Shown here in pieces: positions 17,635 to 25,237 of a DNA stretch of 64,000 nt. Location: contig NZ_JAATIT010000007.1 in NCBI RefSeq assembly GCF_011926545.1, positions 1-64,000 on the forward strand, written 5' to 3'. Under the pieces are notes generated by a model, which was not told where the DNA came from, did not search any database, and saw only the letters and a program-made list of their open reading frames with translations. The translations under genes and the position numbers were made by a program. Within the stretch, counting starts at the first letter, position 1. Every line of letters starts with the position of its first letter. The DNA comes from Sphingopyxis italica. Lineage in GTDB: Bacteria > Pseudomonadota > Alphaproteobacteria > Sphingomonadales > Sphingomonadaceae.

Positions 17635-17661
17635 CGCTTTGGCTATAGCGGGTGGGCCGAT

Positions 17662-17868
17662 TCAGGAAGCGGCGGCGGCGCGGAGCTTTGCGACCGCCTC
17701 TTCGCGCTCGGCGCGCGCGGTTTCGGCGCGTTCGAGCTTGTCGGCCATCGCTTGCCATGCGGCGGCGGCGCGCAAATTGCGGTCGCGGACCTGCCCCAGC
17801 GCGGTTTCCGCGGCTGCGGCGTCGCACTGGGCGGCCTGGGCCAGATAGAATTCGCGGGTGGCGGACAT
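17662..17868 (-). CDS. Small alanine-rich helical protein
   Basis: A 68-residue highly helical, alanine-rich protein: MSATREFYLAQAAQCDAAAA then TALGQVRDRNLRAAAAWQAM and a charged coiled-coil-like tail. It is not recognised as a named family. The ATREFYLAQAAQCDAAAAET N-terminus with a following RNLRAAAAWQAMAD looks like a widespread small protein of sphingomonads, based on its conserved-looking aromatic positions. No signal peptide or membrane span. Confidence 0.6.
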   Translation of the reverse strand: MSATREFYLAQAAQCDAAAAETALGQVRDRNLRAAAAWQAMADKLERAETARAEREEAVAKLRAAAAS

Positions 17869-17906
17869 TGCAAGCGGGCCTTTCGGTTTCAGTCGGTCGA
17901 CTGGGG

Positions 17907-18122
17907 TCAGTCGACCATATCGGCGATCAGGCGGCGCAGTTCGCGACGCGACAGCGTCGGCGAACGGCGGCGCGGTGCCGGGGGAAGGGTGATCGCCTTG
18001 CCGGCGAGCGAGAGTCCCGCGAGGCGCGGGATAATCGATTGATTGGTAAACATATTCATCATCTTTATTTTTGATTGCAAATCATTGTTGTCATTGTCGT
18101 TGTCGTTCAGGGTCGGCGCCAT
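17907..18122 (-). CDS. Small basic hypothetical protein
   Basis: Up to 71 residues from ATG 18122; an internal start at 18059 (MNMFTNQSII) would give 50 residues and skip the unusual Asp/Asn-rich N-terminus (DNDNDNND). The C-terminus RRSPTLSRRELRRLIADMVD is basic and helical. It lies 23 bases downstream of infA on the same strand. A perfect 8-bp inverted repeat (GGTCGACT/AGTCGACC, 17895-17916) spans its stop. It is not recognised as a known family, and coding status is moderately supported by codon use only. Confidence 0.4.
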   Translation of the reverse strand: MAPTLNDNDNDNNDLQSKIKMMNMFTNQSIIPRLAGLSLAGKAITLPPAPRRRSPTLSRRELRRLIADMVD

Positions 18123-18145
18123 GGCGCCGGCCCCACGGGCCCGGG

Positions 18146-18403
18146 TCAGCGCCGCTGGCGCTGGCCGGGACCGACCGGCGCGCCCCCGCGTTCGCGGTAG
18201 ACGAGGCGGCCCTTGGTCAGGTCATAGGGCGTCATTTCGACGCGCACGGCGTCGCCGACGACCGACCGGATGCGGAAACGCCGCATCCGGCCTGCCGTAT
18301 AGACGATCACCCGATGACCATTTTCGAGCACGACGCCGAAGCGACCGTCGGGCAGGATCTCGTCGATCTGCCCCTCGAAGGTCATCAGTTCCTCTTTGGC
18401 CAA
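18146..18403 (-). CDS. infA: Translation initiation factor IF-1
   Basis: An 85-residue OB-fold protein. The N-terminus [30 protein letters not shown] and the core [39 protein letters not shown] match IF-1, with a basic C-terminal tail (GPGQRQRR) as in other alphaproteobacteria. IF-1 blocks the ribosomal A site during initiation. It begins three bases after the cspA stop on the same strand, so the two are almost certainly cotranscribed. Confidence 0.95.
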   Translation of the reverse strand: MAKEELMTFEGQIDEILPDGRFGVVLENGHRVIVYTAGRMRRFRIRSVVGDAVRVEMTPYDLTKGRLVYRERGGAPVGPGQRQRR

Positions 18404-18406
18404 TAA

Positions 18407-18613
18407 TCAGGCCGACTGGAGGTTGATCGCCGAAACCTTGCCATTGCGGCCGGTTTCGAGGTCATAGGAGACGCGCTGTTCCTTGTGGAGCGTGTCCATG
18501 CCCGCGGCCTGGACCGCGGTGATGTGGACGAAGCTGTCGCCCGAGCCGTCTTCATTTTCGATGAAGCCGTAACCCTTGTCGCTGTTGAAGAATTTTACGG
18601 TGCCGATGGCCAT
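18407..18613 (-). CDS. CspA-family cold shock protein
   Basis: A 68-residue OB-fold RNA chaperone. RNP1 is KGYGFIE (with FFNSDKGYGFIENEDG around residues 9-24) and RNP2 is DSFVHITAV. The C-terminus is VSYDLETGRNGKVSAINLQSA. The start at ATG 18613 (MAIGTVKFF) is the normal family N-terminus and is preceded by AAAGGAAACAC. A leader of more than 100 bases lies between the likely promoter (18740-18769) and the start, as is usual for cold-inducible csp mRNAs. infA follows after three bases. Confidence 0.93.
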   Translation of the reverse strand: MAIGTVKFFNSDKGYGFIENEDGSGDSFVHITAVQAAGMDTLHKEQRVSYDLETGRNGKVSAINLQSA

Positions 18614-18739
18614 GAGAGTGTTTCCTTTCACGAGAAACGGGAATCCACCGGCAAAAGCACCGGCGGAGCTGGTAGCGTGTGAAGGGAAGATAGTACCCCG
18701 AAGGGCCGTAAATTTCCGTCGCAGGCGACGATAGCTTGG

Positions 18740-18769
18740 CGAATATGGCGGTTTTTCCCAAAAAGTCAA
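18740..18769 (-). promoter_or_regulatory. Likely sigma-70 promoter of cspA-infA
   Basis: On the minus strand TTGACT (18769-18764) and TATTCG (18745-18740) are separated by 18 bases. Transcription would start near 18733, leaving a leader of about 120 bases before cspA. The leader contains an imperfect stem (ATCGTCGCCTGCGACGG). Based on consensus match only. Confidence 0.5.
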
Positions 18770-18800
18770 GATTGGAGGATTTTCGAGCATCCAAACCTTT

Positions 18801-18900
18801 GTCATGCCCGCGAAAGCGGGGACCCAGATGCGACGTTTCCTTACAGCGCTGCCGCGCTGTTTAGCTTGTTTCGCTGGGTCCCCGCTTCCGCGGGGATGAC
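18801..18900. repeat. Palindromic intergenic repeat (family A, variant)
   Basis: Arms GTCATGCCCGCGAAAGCGGG and CCCCGCTTCCGCGGGGATGAC with ACCCAG/CTGGG inside; about 45 unmatched bases separate the arms. It lies between the cspA promoter and the next minus-strand gene, in the 18614-18915 gap, which otherwise holds the cspA leader and promoter. Confidence 0.8.
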
Positions 18901-18915
18901 AGGGTGGGGAGGGCG

Positions 18916-19881
18916 TCAGCCGCTCGCACCTTTCCGTGCCTTCAGTCCGCAATCGGGCGCCGGATCGTTCGCGGGTTCGGGCATGCCGAAGAAGGCGCGG
19001 CGCGCGGCTTCGCCGGCGAGGCGCAAGGGGGTGGCCTGGGCATCGCGGAGCAGCGCGTAGAGGTCGAGCTCGTCGTCGTCGAGCGCGCGGGCATAGGCGG
19101 GGTCGCCGAACTGGCCCTCCTCATGGCCGTAAAAACCGTCGGGCGGCGGGAAGTCGGTGCGCCAGTCGCCGGCGCGGTCGTCGAACCAGACGGTCATCGC
19201 GGCGGCGGCCTGTTCGGGGGTTTCGGCGTCTTCGCGATCACCATCGAAATCGTCGGAAAACTGCGGAACTTCACTCGCGATCGCGCTGTCCTGCCCGGGA
19301 GCGGCGAGCGGATTCGCCCGATCGTCGCGCGCGGCGAGCCAGAGGGCGAGGGCGGCGGCGAGGCCCTCGGGATGGCGATCCGGCTGGTCCTCCGTCCGCT
19401 CCGCGTCGTGCGCGGCGGCCGCGGCGTCGAAAAGCGACAGGAAACCCGGCCAGTCGCCGGCGATGATCTGCGCGAGCATATCCTCGCCGGCGAGCGCGCG
19501 CGTTTCGGCCATGCGGTCGAGCCGCGCGAGCATCGCGAGGCCGAGCCGCGCGTCGAGGCGGCGGCGCCTGGCATAGCTGCGGCCGTCCTCGCGCATCAGC
19601 TCGGCGGTCTCCTCATGCCCCCAGATCGCGCGGTCGAGCAGCTCGTCGGCGAGCCGCGCCCGCGCGATCAGCACCGCCGCGCCGCAGCCGAGCTTGAACG
19701 CGGCGCCCTCGGGCCGCTGGCGAAGCTGATAGACCGCGCCGGTCGACATGCTCACCCGCTGGGCGGCGAGCTTCACCGACCCGGTGGCGGCGAGATGCTC
19801 GAGAAACGCGCGCTGGAGCACGAGGGTCCAGTGATAGCTGGCGGGTGCGGGGATATCGGCGGGGTTTTGGGAGACGTCCAT
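18916..19881 (-). CDS. Hypothetical protein with N-terminal HTH-like segment
   Basis: A 321-residue acidic, alanine-rich protein. The N-terminal part (residues 20-60: HWTLVLQRAFLEHLAATGSV, then KLAAQRVSMSTGAVYQLRQR) reads like a homeodomain-like helix-turn-helix of the kind in terminase small subunits. The middle is helical with ARRRRLDARLGLAMLARLDRM. The C-terminal part is acidic and low-complexity (DDFDGDREDAETPEQ). No catalytic motif is visible. I do not recognise a named family; it may be a regulator. It has a well-placed ATG at 19881 and a 95-base gap to the lower-GC pair upstream. Confidence 0.65.
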   Translation of the reverse strand: MDVSQNPADIPAPASYHWTLVLQRAFLEHLAATGSVKLAAQRVSMSTGAVYQLRQRPEGAAFKLGCGAAVLIARARLADELLDRAIWGHEETAELMREDGRSYARRRRLDARLGLAMLARLDRMAETRALAGEDMLAQIIAGDWPGFLSLFDAAAAAHDAERTEDQPDRHPEGLAAALALWLAARDDRANPLAAPGQDSAIASEVPQFSDDFDGDREDAETPEQAAAAMTVWFDDRAGDWRTDFPPPDGFYGHEEGQFGDPAYARALDDDELDLYALLRDAQATPLRLAGEAARRAFFGMPEPANDPAPDCGLKARKGASG

Positions 19882-19976
19882 CGATTCGTCCTTTCGGTTG
19901 GGTGAAACCGATAGAATGAACCATATGGGTGAAATGTAGGAAAGGGGTTTTTCCGTTTGATCCCCTGCGTTGGCGT

Positions 19977-20825
19977 TTAGGCCCGCGCACTCCTATTCAT
20001 TTGTGAGGCAATCAGATCAGCCAACTCATCGGATTGATTTTCCTCGAATACTCTTGGCTCTAGCGCACTGGCCTTGAGTAGCTCGATTGCCCGGCTGTAA
20101 TCCTTTTTAAGCTCGGCGTGCGCCGGAGCGCCCACGATGAAGTAGGGTTGTATATGTTCATCAGATTTCGACAGGCCGGTCATATGCCCCGACCACCTTG
20201 CTGCCTTCTCACGGATTCCTTCAGACGTGCTGAGGTCAAACGAAAGCGGCTGATAGCAATGCCACACGCCATTTTTCCACGCGTTGACGAATTCTACCTC
20301 ATCAACGGGCGAGGTGATCGTTTTCGGATGCAATCGATCGATCAAGTTTCGAGCGGACAGAATCTCTTTTACAGGCTGCCAAACGGCGGCGTCATCGCGG
20401 CCCGACTTGTTCTCTTCGTCATACTGGGAGACGAACCGGTCGTATATAATCTGAAGAGCTTTGGTCGGATCATCGGTCAAGCCGGTGCGAAGAGGGCTCC
20501 ACACATAGCTGCTGTCATCAACGGGAAGAACCGAGCTAGCGATAGCCAACGCATCCTTCAGGTCATCACCAAAAAGATACTGTTCTTTCAGTTGTTTGCG
20601 CTTACGATCGATGGCGCGCTCGATTGCGCCCAAGGCCTGCGTGACCTCGGCTTTCTGAATGCCGGGAAAGGCTTTGCCAAGTCTGCCGAGCGTCTTGCGC
20701 ATCTTTGCGCCCAGAAAACGAGTTTCCGGGGCGTAAAGGATTACGCCGACGTTGAGGAATTCGCCCGATAACGGATCATGCCGATATCGCAGCAGCACAT
20801 ATGAATATGGATTGCGGATGGTCAT
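19977..20825 (-). CDS. DUF3037 domain protein
   Basis: A 282-residue protein. The start MTIRNPYSYVLLRYRHDPLSGEFLNVGVILYAPETRFLGAKMRKTLGRL is the DUF3037 signature (YSYxxLRYxxxxxxGEFxNVGV). Function is unknown. It overlaps the HipA-like gene by four bases (ATGA), and DUF3037 genes are repeatedly found next to HipA-like kinases, so they probably act as a pair. Base composition is visibly lower in GC than its neighbours, with many A/T-ending codons, which suggests more recent acquisition. Confidence 0.85.
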   Translation of the reverse strand: MTIRNPYSYVLLRYRHDPLSGEFLNVGVILYAPETRFLGAKMRKTLGRLGKAFPGIQKAEVTQALGAIERAIDRKRKQLKEQYLFGDDLKDALAIASSVLPVDDSSYVWSPLRTGLTDDPTKALQIIYDRFVSQYDEENKSGRDDAAVWQPVKEILSARNLIDRLHPKTITSPVDEVEFVNAWKNGVWHCYQPLSFDLSTSEGIREKAARWSGHMTGLSKSDEHIQPYFIVGAPAHAELKKDYSRAIELLKASALEPRVFEENQSDELADLIASQMNRSARA

Positions 20826-21619
20826 CGCAAAGTCCGTTCGATTTCTACGAGGCAGTCGTCGATTCTATCACGCACAGTCTTAACGTGAGTTATCGCGTCA
20901 GTCATCGCGGCCGCTGCTGCCGACCATTCAATAGGAATGCAAGCCTCAAAGTCGGCTAGGCGGTCGTCGGCGATATCGGCCCACGGTGTCCGTAGCGCCG
21001 CGAAGTCTAGCGCCCTATTGCCCTTTAGCAATGGGCCAAGGATATGCTGGTTGGCGTTGGTGAGATGAGACAGGTTTCCCAGCTCCCAAGGGGCTACACG
21101 AGGAAACAGCTTCATTCGAAGTCCAAAGCAAAGTTCGTGATCGATAATTCTGAGATCGGGGCCACGTACCAACAGATTCGGTTTGACGTCTCTTCTGTCG
21201 GCGTTGCCGGTAAACGCGTCAAAGGCGAAAATTGAAAGGGCGGTCGCGCGACGGTCCGACAAAATGGTGTCGCCATCGGACCACAGCTTCCAGCCTTTGC
21301 CAGCACCCTTTGACCCGAAAGCCAAAGGGCAGCTCTGCTGAAGCACTGCTCGGAGGCTGTCGTCTGGAATTGTTGCTATCCATTCAGGGGTCATGCTGAC
21401 AATGAGGGGCTCGCAAACTGGAAGGCCCAGCTCGCCGGCGATCATCGCTGCAAGAAGCTCGTTGGAGAGGCCTTCAAATCCAAGTTCGGGTCGACCGGAC
21501 GGCTTAAGGTATAGATCGAGTAACTCGCCTTCTCCGTCGACGCCCGTCACCTGTAACGGTTCGTTCCGGCCGCCGGCCGCTAAGCCAAGATACTCGAGAG
21601 CTTCGATATGTCTGATCAT
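20822..21619 (-). CDS. HipA-like kinase (HipA_2 type)
   Basis: A 265-residue protein with a compact HipA-type kinase fold. The catalytic region FDAFTGNADRRDVKPNLLV (about residues 133-151) supplies the catalytic aspartate D141 and N148. The metal-binding aspartate is D160 in IIDHELCF. K39 in LDLYLKPSG is a candidate ATP-binding lysine. The full HipA toxin has about 440 residues; the N-terminal domain is missing here. There is no HipB-like HTH gene next to it; the coupled DUF3037 gene takes that place. It may act in stress tolerance or phage defence, which is inference from the family. Confidence 0.8.
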   Translation of the reverse strand: MIRHIEALEYLGLAAGGRNEPLQVTGVDGEGELLDLYLKPSGRPELGFEGLSNELLAAMIAGELGLPVCEPLIVSMTPEWIATIPDDSLRAVLQQSCPLAFGSKGAGKGWKLWSDGDTILSDRRATALSIFAFDAFTGNADRRDVKPNLLVRGPDLRIIDHELCFGLRMKLFPRVAPWELGNLSHLTNANQHILGPLLKGNRALDFAALRTPWADIADDRLADFEACIPIEWSAAAAAMTDAITHVKTVRDRIDDCLVEIERTLR

Positions 21620-21685
21620 GTTGCCCCTTACGGGCTTAATTACCTTGATATACGAAGCTGTCGAGCACTTTGCTTGAAACTAGAT

Positions 21686-23350
21686 TTAAGCCCCGTTCGC
21701 GGCGCTAAGGATCGCCCGCACGCTCGCCGTAGCAACGTCGGTATCCAGCCCGCACCCAAACAGGCTTTTCCCGTCCGCGGTGCGGCACTCCACGTAAGCC
21801 GCGGCCTGCACATTGCTGCCCTGGCCGATCGCGTGCTCGCTATAGTCGACGATGTCCATCACGGGGCCGCCGCTTTCGGCGAGCGCGGCGATGACGCTCG
21901 ACATCAGGCCGTTGCCGCGGCCGCTGACGCTGCGCGGGGTGCCGTCGATGGTGAGCTTGCCGGCGAAGATGCGGTCGCTTCCTGCATGGCTTTCCGACCA
22001 GTCGACGAGTTGGAAGCGTTTGGCTTCGGTGGTCAGATATTGGCGCTCGAAGGCGTGCCAGATATCCTCGGCGCCGAGTTCGCGGCTCGTGCTGTCGGCG
22101 ACCGCCTGCACGACATGGCTGAAGCTCGCCTGCATTTTCTTGGGGAGTTTCAGGCCCTTGTCCTGTTCCAGCACCCAGGCGACGCCGCCCTTGCCCGACT
22201 GGCTGTTGACGCGGATCACCGCTTCGTAGCTGCGGCCGAGGTCGGCGGGGTCGATGGGCAGATACGGGACTTCCCAGCGCTGATCATTCTGGCGCTCGCG
22301 CGCGGCGAAGCCTTTCTTGATCGCGTCCTGATGGCTGCCCGAAAAGGCGGTGTAGACGAGCTCGCCGCCATAGGGGTGGCGCGGGTGGACGGGCAAATTG
22401 TTGCAATATTCGACCGTCTGGATGACCTCGTCGATGTTCGAGAAGTCGAGCATTGGGTCGACGCCCTGCGTGTACATGTTGAGCGCGACGGTGACGAGGC
22501 AGGTGTTGCCGGTGCGCTCGCCATTGCCGAACAGGCAGCCCTCGACGCGGTCGGCGCCCGCGAGCAGGCCGAGCTCGGCCGCCGCGACGCCGGTGCCGCG
22601 GTCGTTGTGGGTGTGCAGGCTGATGATCGCGCGGTCGCGGTTGGGGAGGTTCTTGCAGAAATATTCGATCTGGTCGGCGTAGATGTTCGCCGTCGAGGCC
22701 TCGACCGTCGCGGGGAGGTTGAGGATGATCGGCTTGTCCGCGGTCGGCTGGAGGATATCCATCACCGCCTCGCACACCTCGATGCTGAAATCGATTTCGG
22801 CGGTCGAGAAGGTTTCGGGGCTGTATTCGAAGCGCCAGTCGGTGCCGGGCAGGCGCGCGGCGTTGTCGCGCAGCTGCTTCGCGCCGTCGATCGCGATGCC
22901 CTTGATCTCGTCCATCTCCATGCCGAAGACGATCTTGCGCCACGCGGGGCTGACCGCGTTATAGACGTGGACGATCGCGGTCTTCGCGCCCGCGAGGCTG
23001 TCGAAGCTGGTGCGGATGAGGTCGGCGCGGCTTTGCGTCAGCACCTGCGGGGTGACGTCTTCGGGGATGCGGCCATCGCGGACGAGGCCGGAGATGAAGT
23101 CGAACTCGGTCGCGCCGGCGCTGGGGAAGCCGACTTCGATTTCTTTGAGGCCGATGCGGACGAGCAGGTCGAAGAAGCGCGCCTTTTTCTCGGCATCCAT
23201 CGGGTCGATCAGCGCCTGATTGCCGTCGCGCATGTCGGTGGAGAGCCAGATCGGCGCGCTCGTGGTGACGCGGGCGGGCCATTCGCGGTTCGTGAGCGGA
23301 ACCTGCGGGAAGGCGGAATATTTCGCGGACGGGTCGCGGAGCATGGTCAT
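21686..23350 (-). CDS. leuA: 2-isopropylmalate synthase
   Basis: A 554-residue enzyme of the long LeuA type. It condenses 2-ketoisovalerate with acetyl-CoA as the first committed step of leucine synthesis. The catalytic barrel starts at PIWLSTDMRDGNQALIDPMD (metal-binding DxRDGxQ) and holds the conserved histidine segment SLHTHNDRGTGVAAAELGLLAGADRVEGCLFGNGERTGN. The C-terminal regulatory domain that binds leucine ends the protein (about 420-554). An internal ATG six bases in (23344) is an alternative start. A leucine-rich leader peptide lies 84 bases upstream. The gene stands alone on the minus strand. Confidence 0.96.
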   Translation of the reverse strand: MTMLRDPSAKYSAFPQVPLTNREWPARVTTSAPIWLSTDMRDGNQALIDPMDAEKKARFFDLLVRIGLKEIEVGFPSAGATEFDFISGLVRDGRIPEDVTPQVLTQSRADLIRTSFDSLAGAKTAIVHVYNAVSPAWRKIVFGMEMDEIKGIAIDGAKQLRDNAARLPGTDWRFEYSPETFSTAEIDFSIEVCEAVMDILQPTADKPIILNLPATVEASTANIYADQIEYFCKNLPNRDRAIISLHTHNDRGTGVAAAELGLLAGADRVEGCLFGNGERTGNTCLVTVALNMYTQGVDPMLDFSNIDEVIQTVEYCNNLPVHPRHPYGGELVYTAFSGSHQDAIKKGFAARERQNDQRWEVPYLPIDPADLGRSYEAVIRVNSQSGKGGVAWVLEQDKGLKLPKKMQASFSHVVQAVADSTSRELGAEDIWHAFERQYLTTEAKRFQLVDWSESHAGSDRIFAGKLTIDGTPRSVSGRGNGLMSSVIAALAESGGPVMDIVDYSEHAIGQGSNVQAAAYVECRTADGKSLFGCGLDTDVATASVRAILSAANGA

Positions 23351-23360
23351 GGGGTTTGAA

Positions 23361-23369
23361 CTTCTTCTG
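23361..23369 (-). promoter_or_regulatory. leuA ribosome-binding region complementary to the leader Leu codons
   Basis: The minus strand reads CAGAAGAAG here, ending 10 bases before the leuA ATG. It is a perfect 9-base complement of the leader peptide's leucine codons at 23458-23466. No U-rich terminator is seen in the leader, so control at the level of translation is more likely than classic termination. Confidence 0.5.
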
Positions 23370-23433
23370 GTGGTTGCGAGTGCTTGTCGATCGGACCCTT
23401 GAGCGGGTGGCCGCGACTAGCGCGCAGCCAGTG

Positions 23434-23484
23434 TCACGCCCAAGGGCGTGTAAGTCGCAGAAGAAGAAGGGCGTTGCCGCGCAT
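23434..23484 (-). CDS. leuA leader peptide (ribosome-sensing attenuator)
   Basis: A 16-codon reading frame on the minus strand encodes MRGNALLLLRLTRPWA. It has five leucine codons among positions 6-11 (CTT CTT CTT CTG, CGA, CTT). It ends 83 bases before the leuA start. A stem ACGCCC/GGGCGT covers its last codons. The leucine codons (minus strand CTTCTTCTG, 23466-23458) are complementary over 9 bases to CAGAAGAAG just upstream of leuA (23369-23361), which is also the only Shine-Dalgarno-like stretch for leuA. A ribosome held at these codons in leucine shortage would leave that site free. The peptide is seen; the mechanism is inferred. Confidence 0.8.
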   Translation of the reverse strand: MRGNALLLLRLTRPWA

Positions 23485-23491
23485 GGGCGCT

Positions 23492-23520
23492 CTAGTGATG
23501 CAAAATGTCGTGCTTGGCAA
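23492..23520 (-). promoter_or_regulatory. Candidate leuA promoter
   Basis: On the minus strand TTGCCA (23520-23515) is followed after 17 bases by CACTAG (23497-23492). The -35 is a fair match, the -10 is poor. If real, transcription would start only a few bases before the leader-peptide ATG, giving a nearly leaderless leader gene. The first box overlaps the end of the gap to the rhodanese gene. Confidence 0.35.
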
Positions 23521-23553
23521 GGGGGGAGCGCGAAAATTGCGTCGCGGGAAGGC

Positions 23554-24039
23554 TCAGCCCGTCACCCACTCGACCTTCGGATCGGTGAAATCGACGACGC
23601 CGGCGAGTTCGCGGACATTCGGATAGCCATAGCCGACGAGGTTGATGAAGGTCTGGATATTGAGCGCGAGCGCGGCGCGTTTGAGCGGCACGGGGCTCTG
23701 GTGGTTCGAGAAATTATTGTTGCAATAGATGAGGATGGGGCGGTCGGGATTGGCGCCGATCACCGCGGCGAGGCTTGTCGCCGTGAAGTCGGTGAGCGGG
23801 AGGTTGACCGCGCCCCGGATGTGGCCGCGCTGGAAGGCGTCCTTCGAGCGGGCGTCGAGGAGGAGGGCTTCGGGCTTCGCGGCCTCGGCCTTGAAGGCGT
23901 CGAAGGCGATGAGGCGCTGCGCGCGTTCGGGGGCGACGCTGGCGGTCAGCGCCAGGAAGGCGGGATAGTCGATCTGGGGGTTCGCCTGCGCGAGGGCGGG
24001 CGTGGTGGTGAGGGTGAGGGCTAGAAGCAGGCTGCGCAT
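23554..24039 (-). CDS. Periplasmic rhodanese-like protein
   Basis: A 161-residue protein with a Sec signal peptide (MRSLLLALTLTTTPALAQA, cleavage near residue 19). It then has one rhodanese domain: LLLDARSKDAFQRGHIRGAVNLPLTDF and the active-site loop ILIYCNNNF with the catalytic cysteine. The loop is not the CRxGxR/T type of thiosulfate sulfurtransferases, so substrate may differ. The gene starts 25 bases before a divergent-looking palindrome at 24044-24068 and follows YceI on the same strand. Confidence 0.85.
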   Translation of the reverse strand: MRSLLLALTLTTTPALAQANPQIDYPAFLALTASVAPERAQRLIAFDAFKAEAAKPEALLLDARSKDAFQRGHIRGAVNLPLTDFTATSLAAVIGANPDRPILIYCNNNFSNHQSPVPLKRAALALNIQTFINLVGYGYPNVRELAGVVDFTDPKVEWVTG

Positions 24040-24101
24040 GATGATCCTCCCTTGAAGGAGGGATCATGCGCGCACCTTTCTGGCTCGGCGATGAACGCGC
24101 C

Positions 24102-24737
24102 TTACTGCTTTTCGAAGGCGGCGTGGATTTCGAGTTCGACGGCGTCGCTGACGTAGGGGATGCCCATCGAGACGCCGAAGTCGCTGCGCTTGATCGTGGT
24201 TTCGGCCTCGAAGCCCACGGTTTCCTTCTTGTTCATGCCGACGCCCGCGCCGTGGAAATCGACGTCGAGGGTGACGGGCCTGGTCACGCCGTTGAGCGTG
24301 AGATTGCCGGTGACTTTGGCTTCGTCGCCGTCGAGCACAACGCTGGTCGAGACGAATTTGGCGTCGGCGGGGTTGGCGCCGAAGAAGTCGGCCTTGCCGC
24401 CGTCCTTGCCGGCGCGCAGCAGGTGGCTCGTCAGGCCGGCGCTGGCGGTCGTGACCTTGGCGACGGGGATCGTCACGTCGACCTTGGCGGCCGCGGGGTT
24501 GGCGGGGTCGATGACCAGCGTGCCGGTCACGTCGCCGAAGATGCCGGTATATTTGCTGAAGCCGAGATGGTCGACTTCCCAGACGACCATCGTGTGGCCG
24601 GGGTCGGCGGCATAGGTGCCCGCGGTGACGCGCGATTTGTCGGGGGCGCCGGGGGCGGAGCCGCCCTGCGCGAGGACGATCGGGGTGGCGACGGCGGCGA
24701 TGAGGGCGATAGCGGCGAGGGGGGCAATGCGGCGCAT
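24102..24737 (-). CDS. YceI-family periplasmic protein
   Basis: A 211-residue secreted protein with a signal peptide (MRRIAPLAAIALIAAVATPIVLA). The lipocalin-like YceI barrel has the family pattern AGTYAADPGHTMVVWEVDHLGFSKYTGIFGDVTGTLVIDP, then KADFFGANPADAKFVSTSV, VTGNLTLNGVTRPVTLDVDF and the final KRSDFGVSMGIPYVSDAVELEIHAAFEK. YceI proteins bind polyisoprenoids. Next to the periplasmic rhodanese on the same strand; the 62-base gap makes a shared transcript possible. Confidence 0.93.
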   Translation of the reverse strand: MRRIAPLAAIALIAAVATPIVLAQGGSAPGAPDKSRVTAGTYAADPGHTMVVWEVDHLGFSKYTGIFGDVTGTLVIDPANPAAAKVDVTIPVAKVTTASAGLTSHLLRAGKDGGKADFFGANPADAKFVSTSVVLDGDEAKVTGNLTLNGVTRPVTLDVDFHGAGVGMNKKETVGFEAETTIKRSDFGVSMGIPYVSDAVELEIHAAFEKQ

Positions 24738-24823
24738 GGGCGATCTCCTGTTGGGACGGCGGAGGCTAGGCGAAGGCGGTGGACGACGTCAACAAGCGGC
24801 GGAGAAACGCAGCGTTTCTTTGA

Positions 24824-25237
24824 TCAGGGCGCGCGGCGCGCTTCGAACCAGTCGCGCAGCGCCGCAGCGGCGCAGCCGCTGAAGCCGTAGCTGCCGACGG
24901 GCGAGCAGCTGTTCGGGCGGCTGGCGCGCGCGACATTTTCATAGCCTTCGACCTTCGAGGCCCAACTGCCGCCGCCGACGGCCTCTTCCTCCTTCAATTC
25001 CTCGCGCAATTCCTGGGGCACGCGATAGCGTTCGCTTTCGGGCCGCTGCGCGCAGACGACGATCTCGCCCTCCTGCGCTTCGGGGCAGGGCTCGTCGCCA
25101 TAGGTATAGAGAACCGAGGTGCGCTCGGGCGGCGTGCTCGACTGCGCGAGGCTGCCGTCATCCTGTTGCGCGAGCGCCGGCGCGGTAAAGGCGAGCGCCG
25201 CGAGGAGGGGGAGGAGGCCGGTTTTTTTCTTCGTCAC
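24824..25237 (-). CDS. Secreted hypothetical protein with four cysteines
   Basis: A 137-residue protein starting at GTG 25237 (MTKKKTGLLPLLAALAFTAPALAQQ), a clear signal peptide cut near residue 24. The mature part has C51 and C62 (GDEPCPEAQEGEIVVCAQRPESERYRVP) and C111 and C122 (SCSPVGSYGFSGC), fit for two disulfides. This GEIVVCA-RPESERYR pattern seems common among secreted proteins of sphingomonads, but no function is known to me. The upstream continuation of the frame is not believed because the signal peptide sets the start. Confidence 0.75.
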   Translation of the reverse strand: MTKKKTGLLPLLAALAFTAPALAQQDDGSLAQSSTPPERTSVLYTYGDEPCPEAQEGEIVVCAQRPESERYRVPQELREELKEEEAVGGGSWASKVEGYENVARASRPNSCSPVGSYGFSGCAAAALRDWFEARRAP

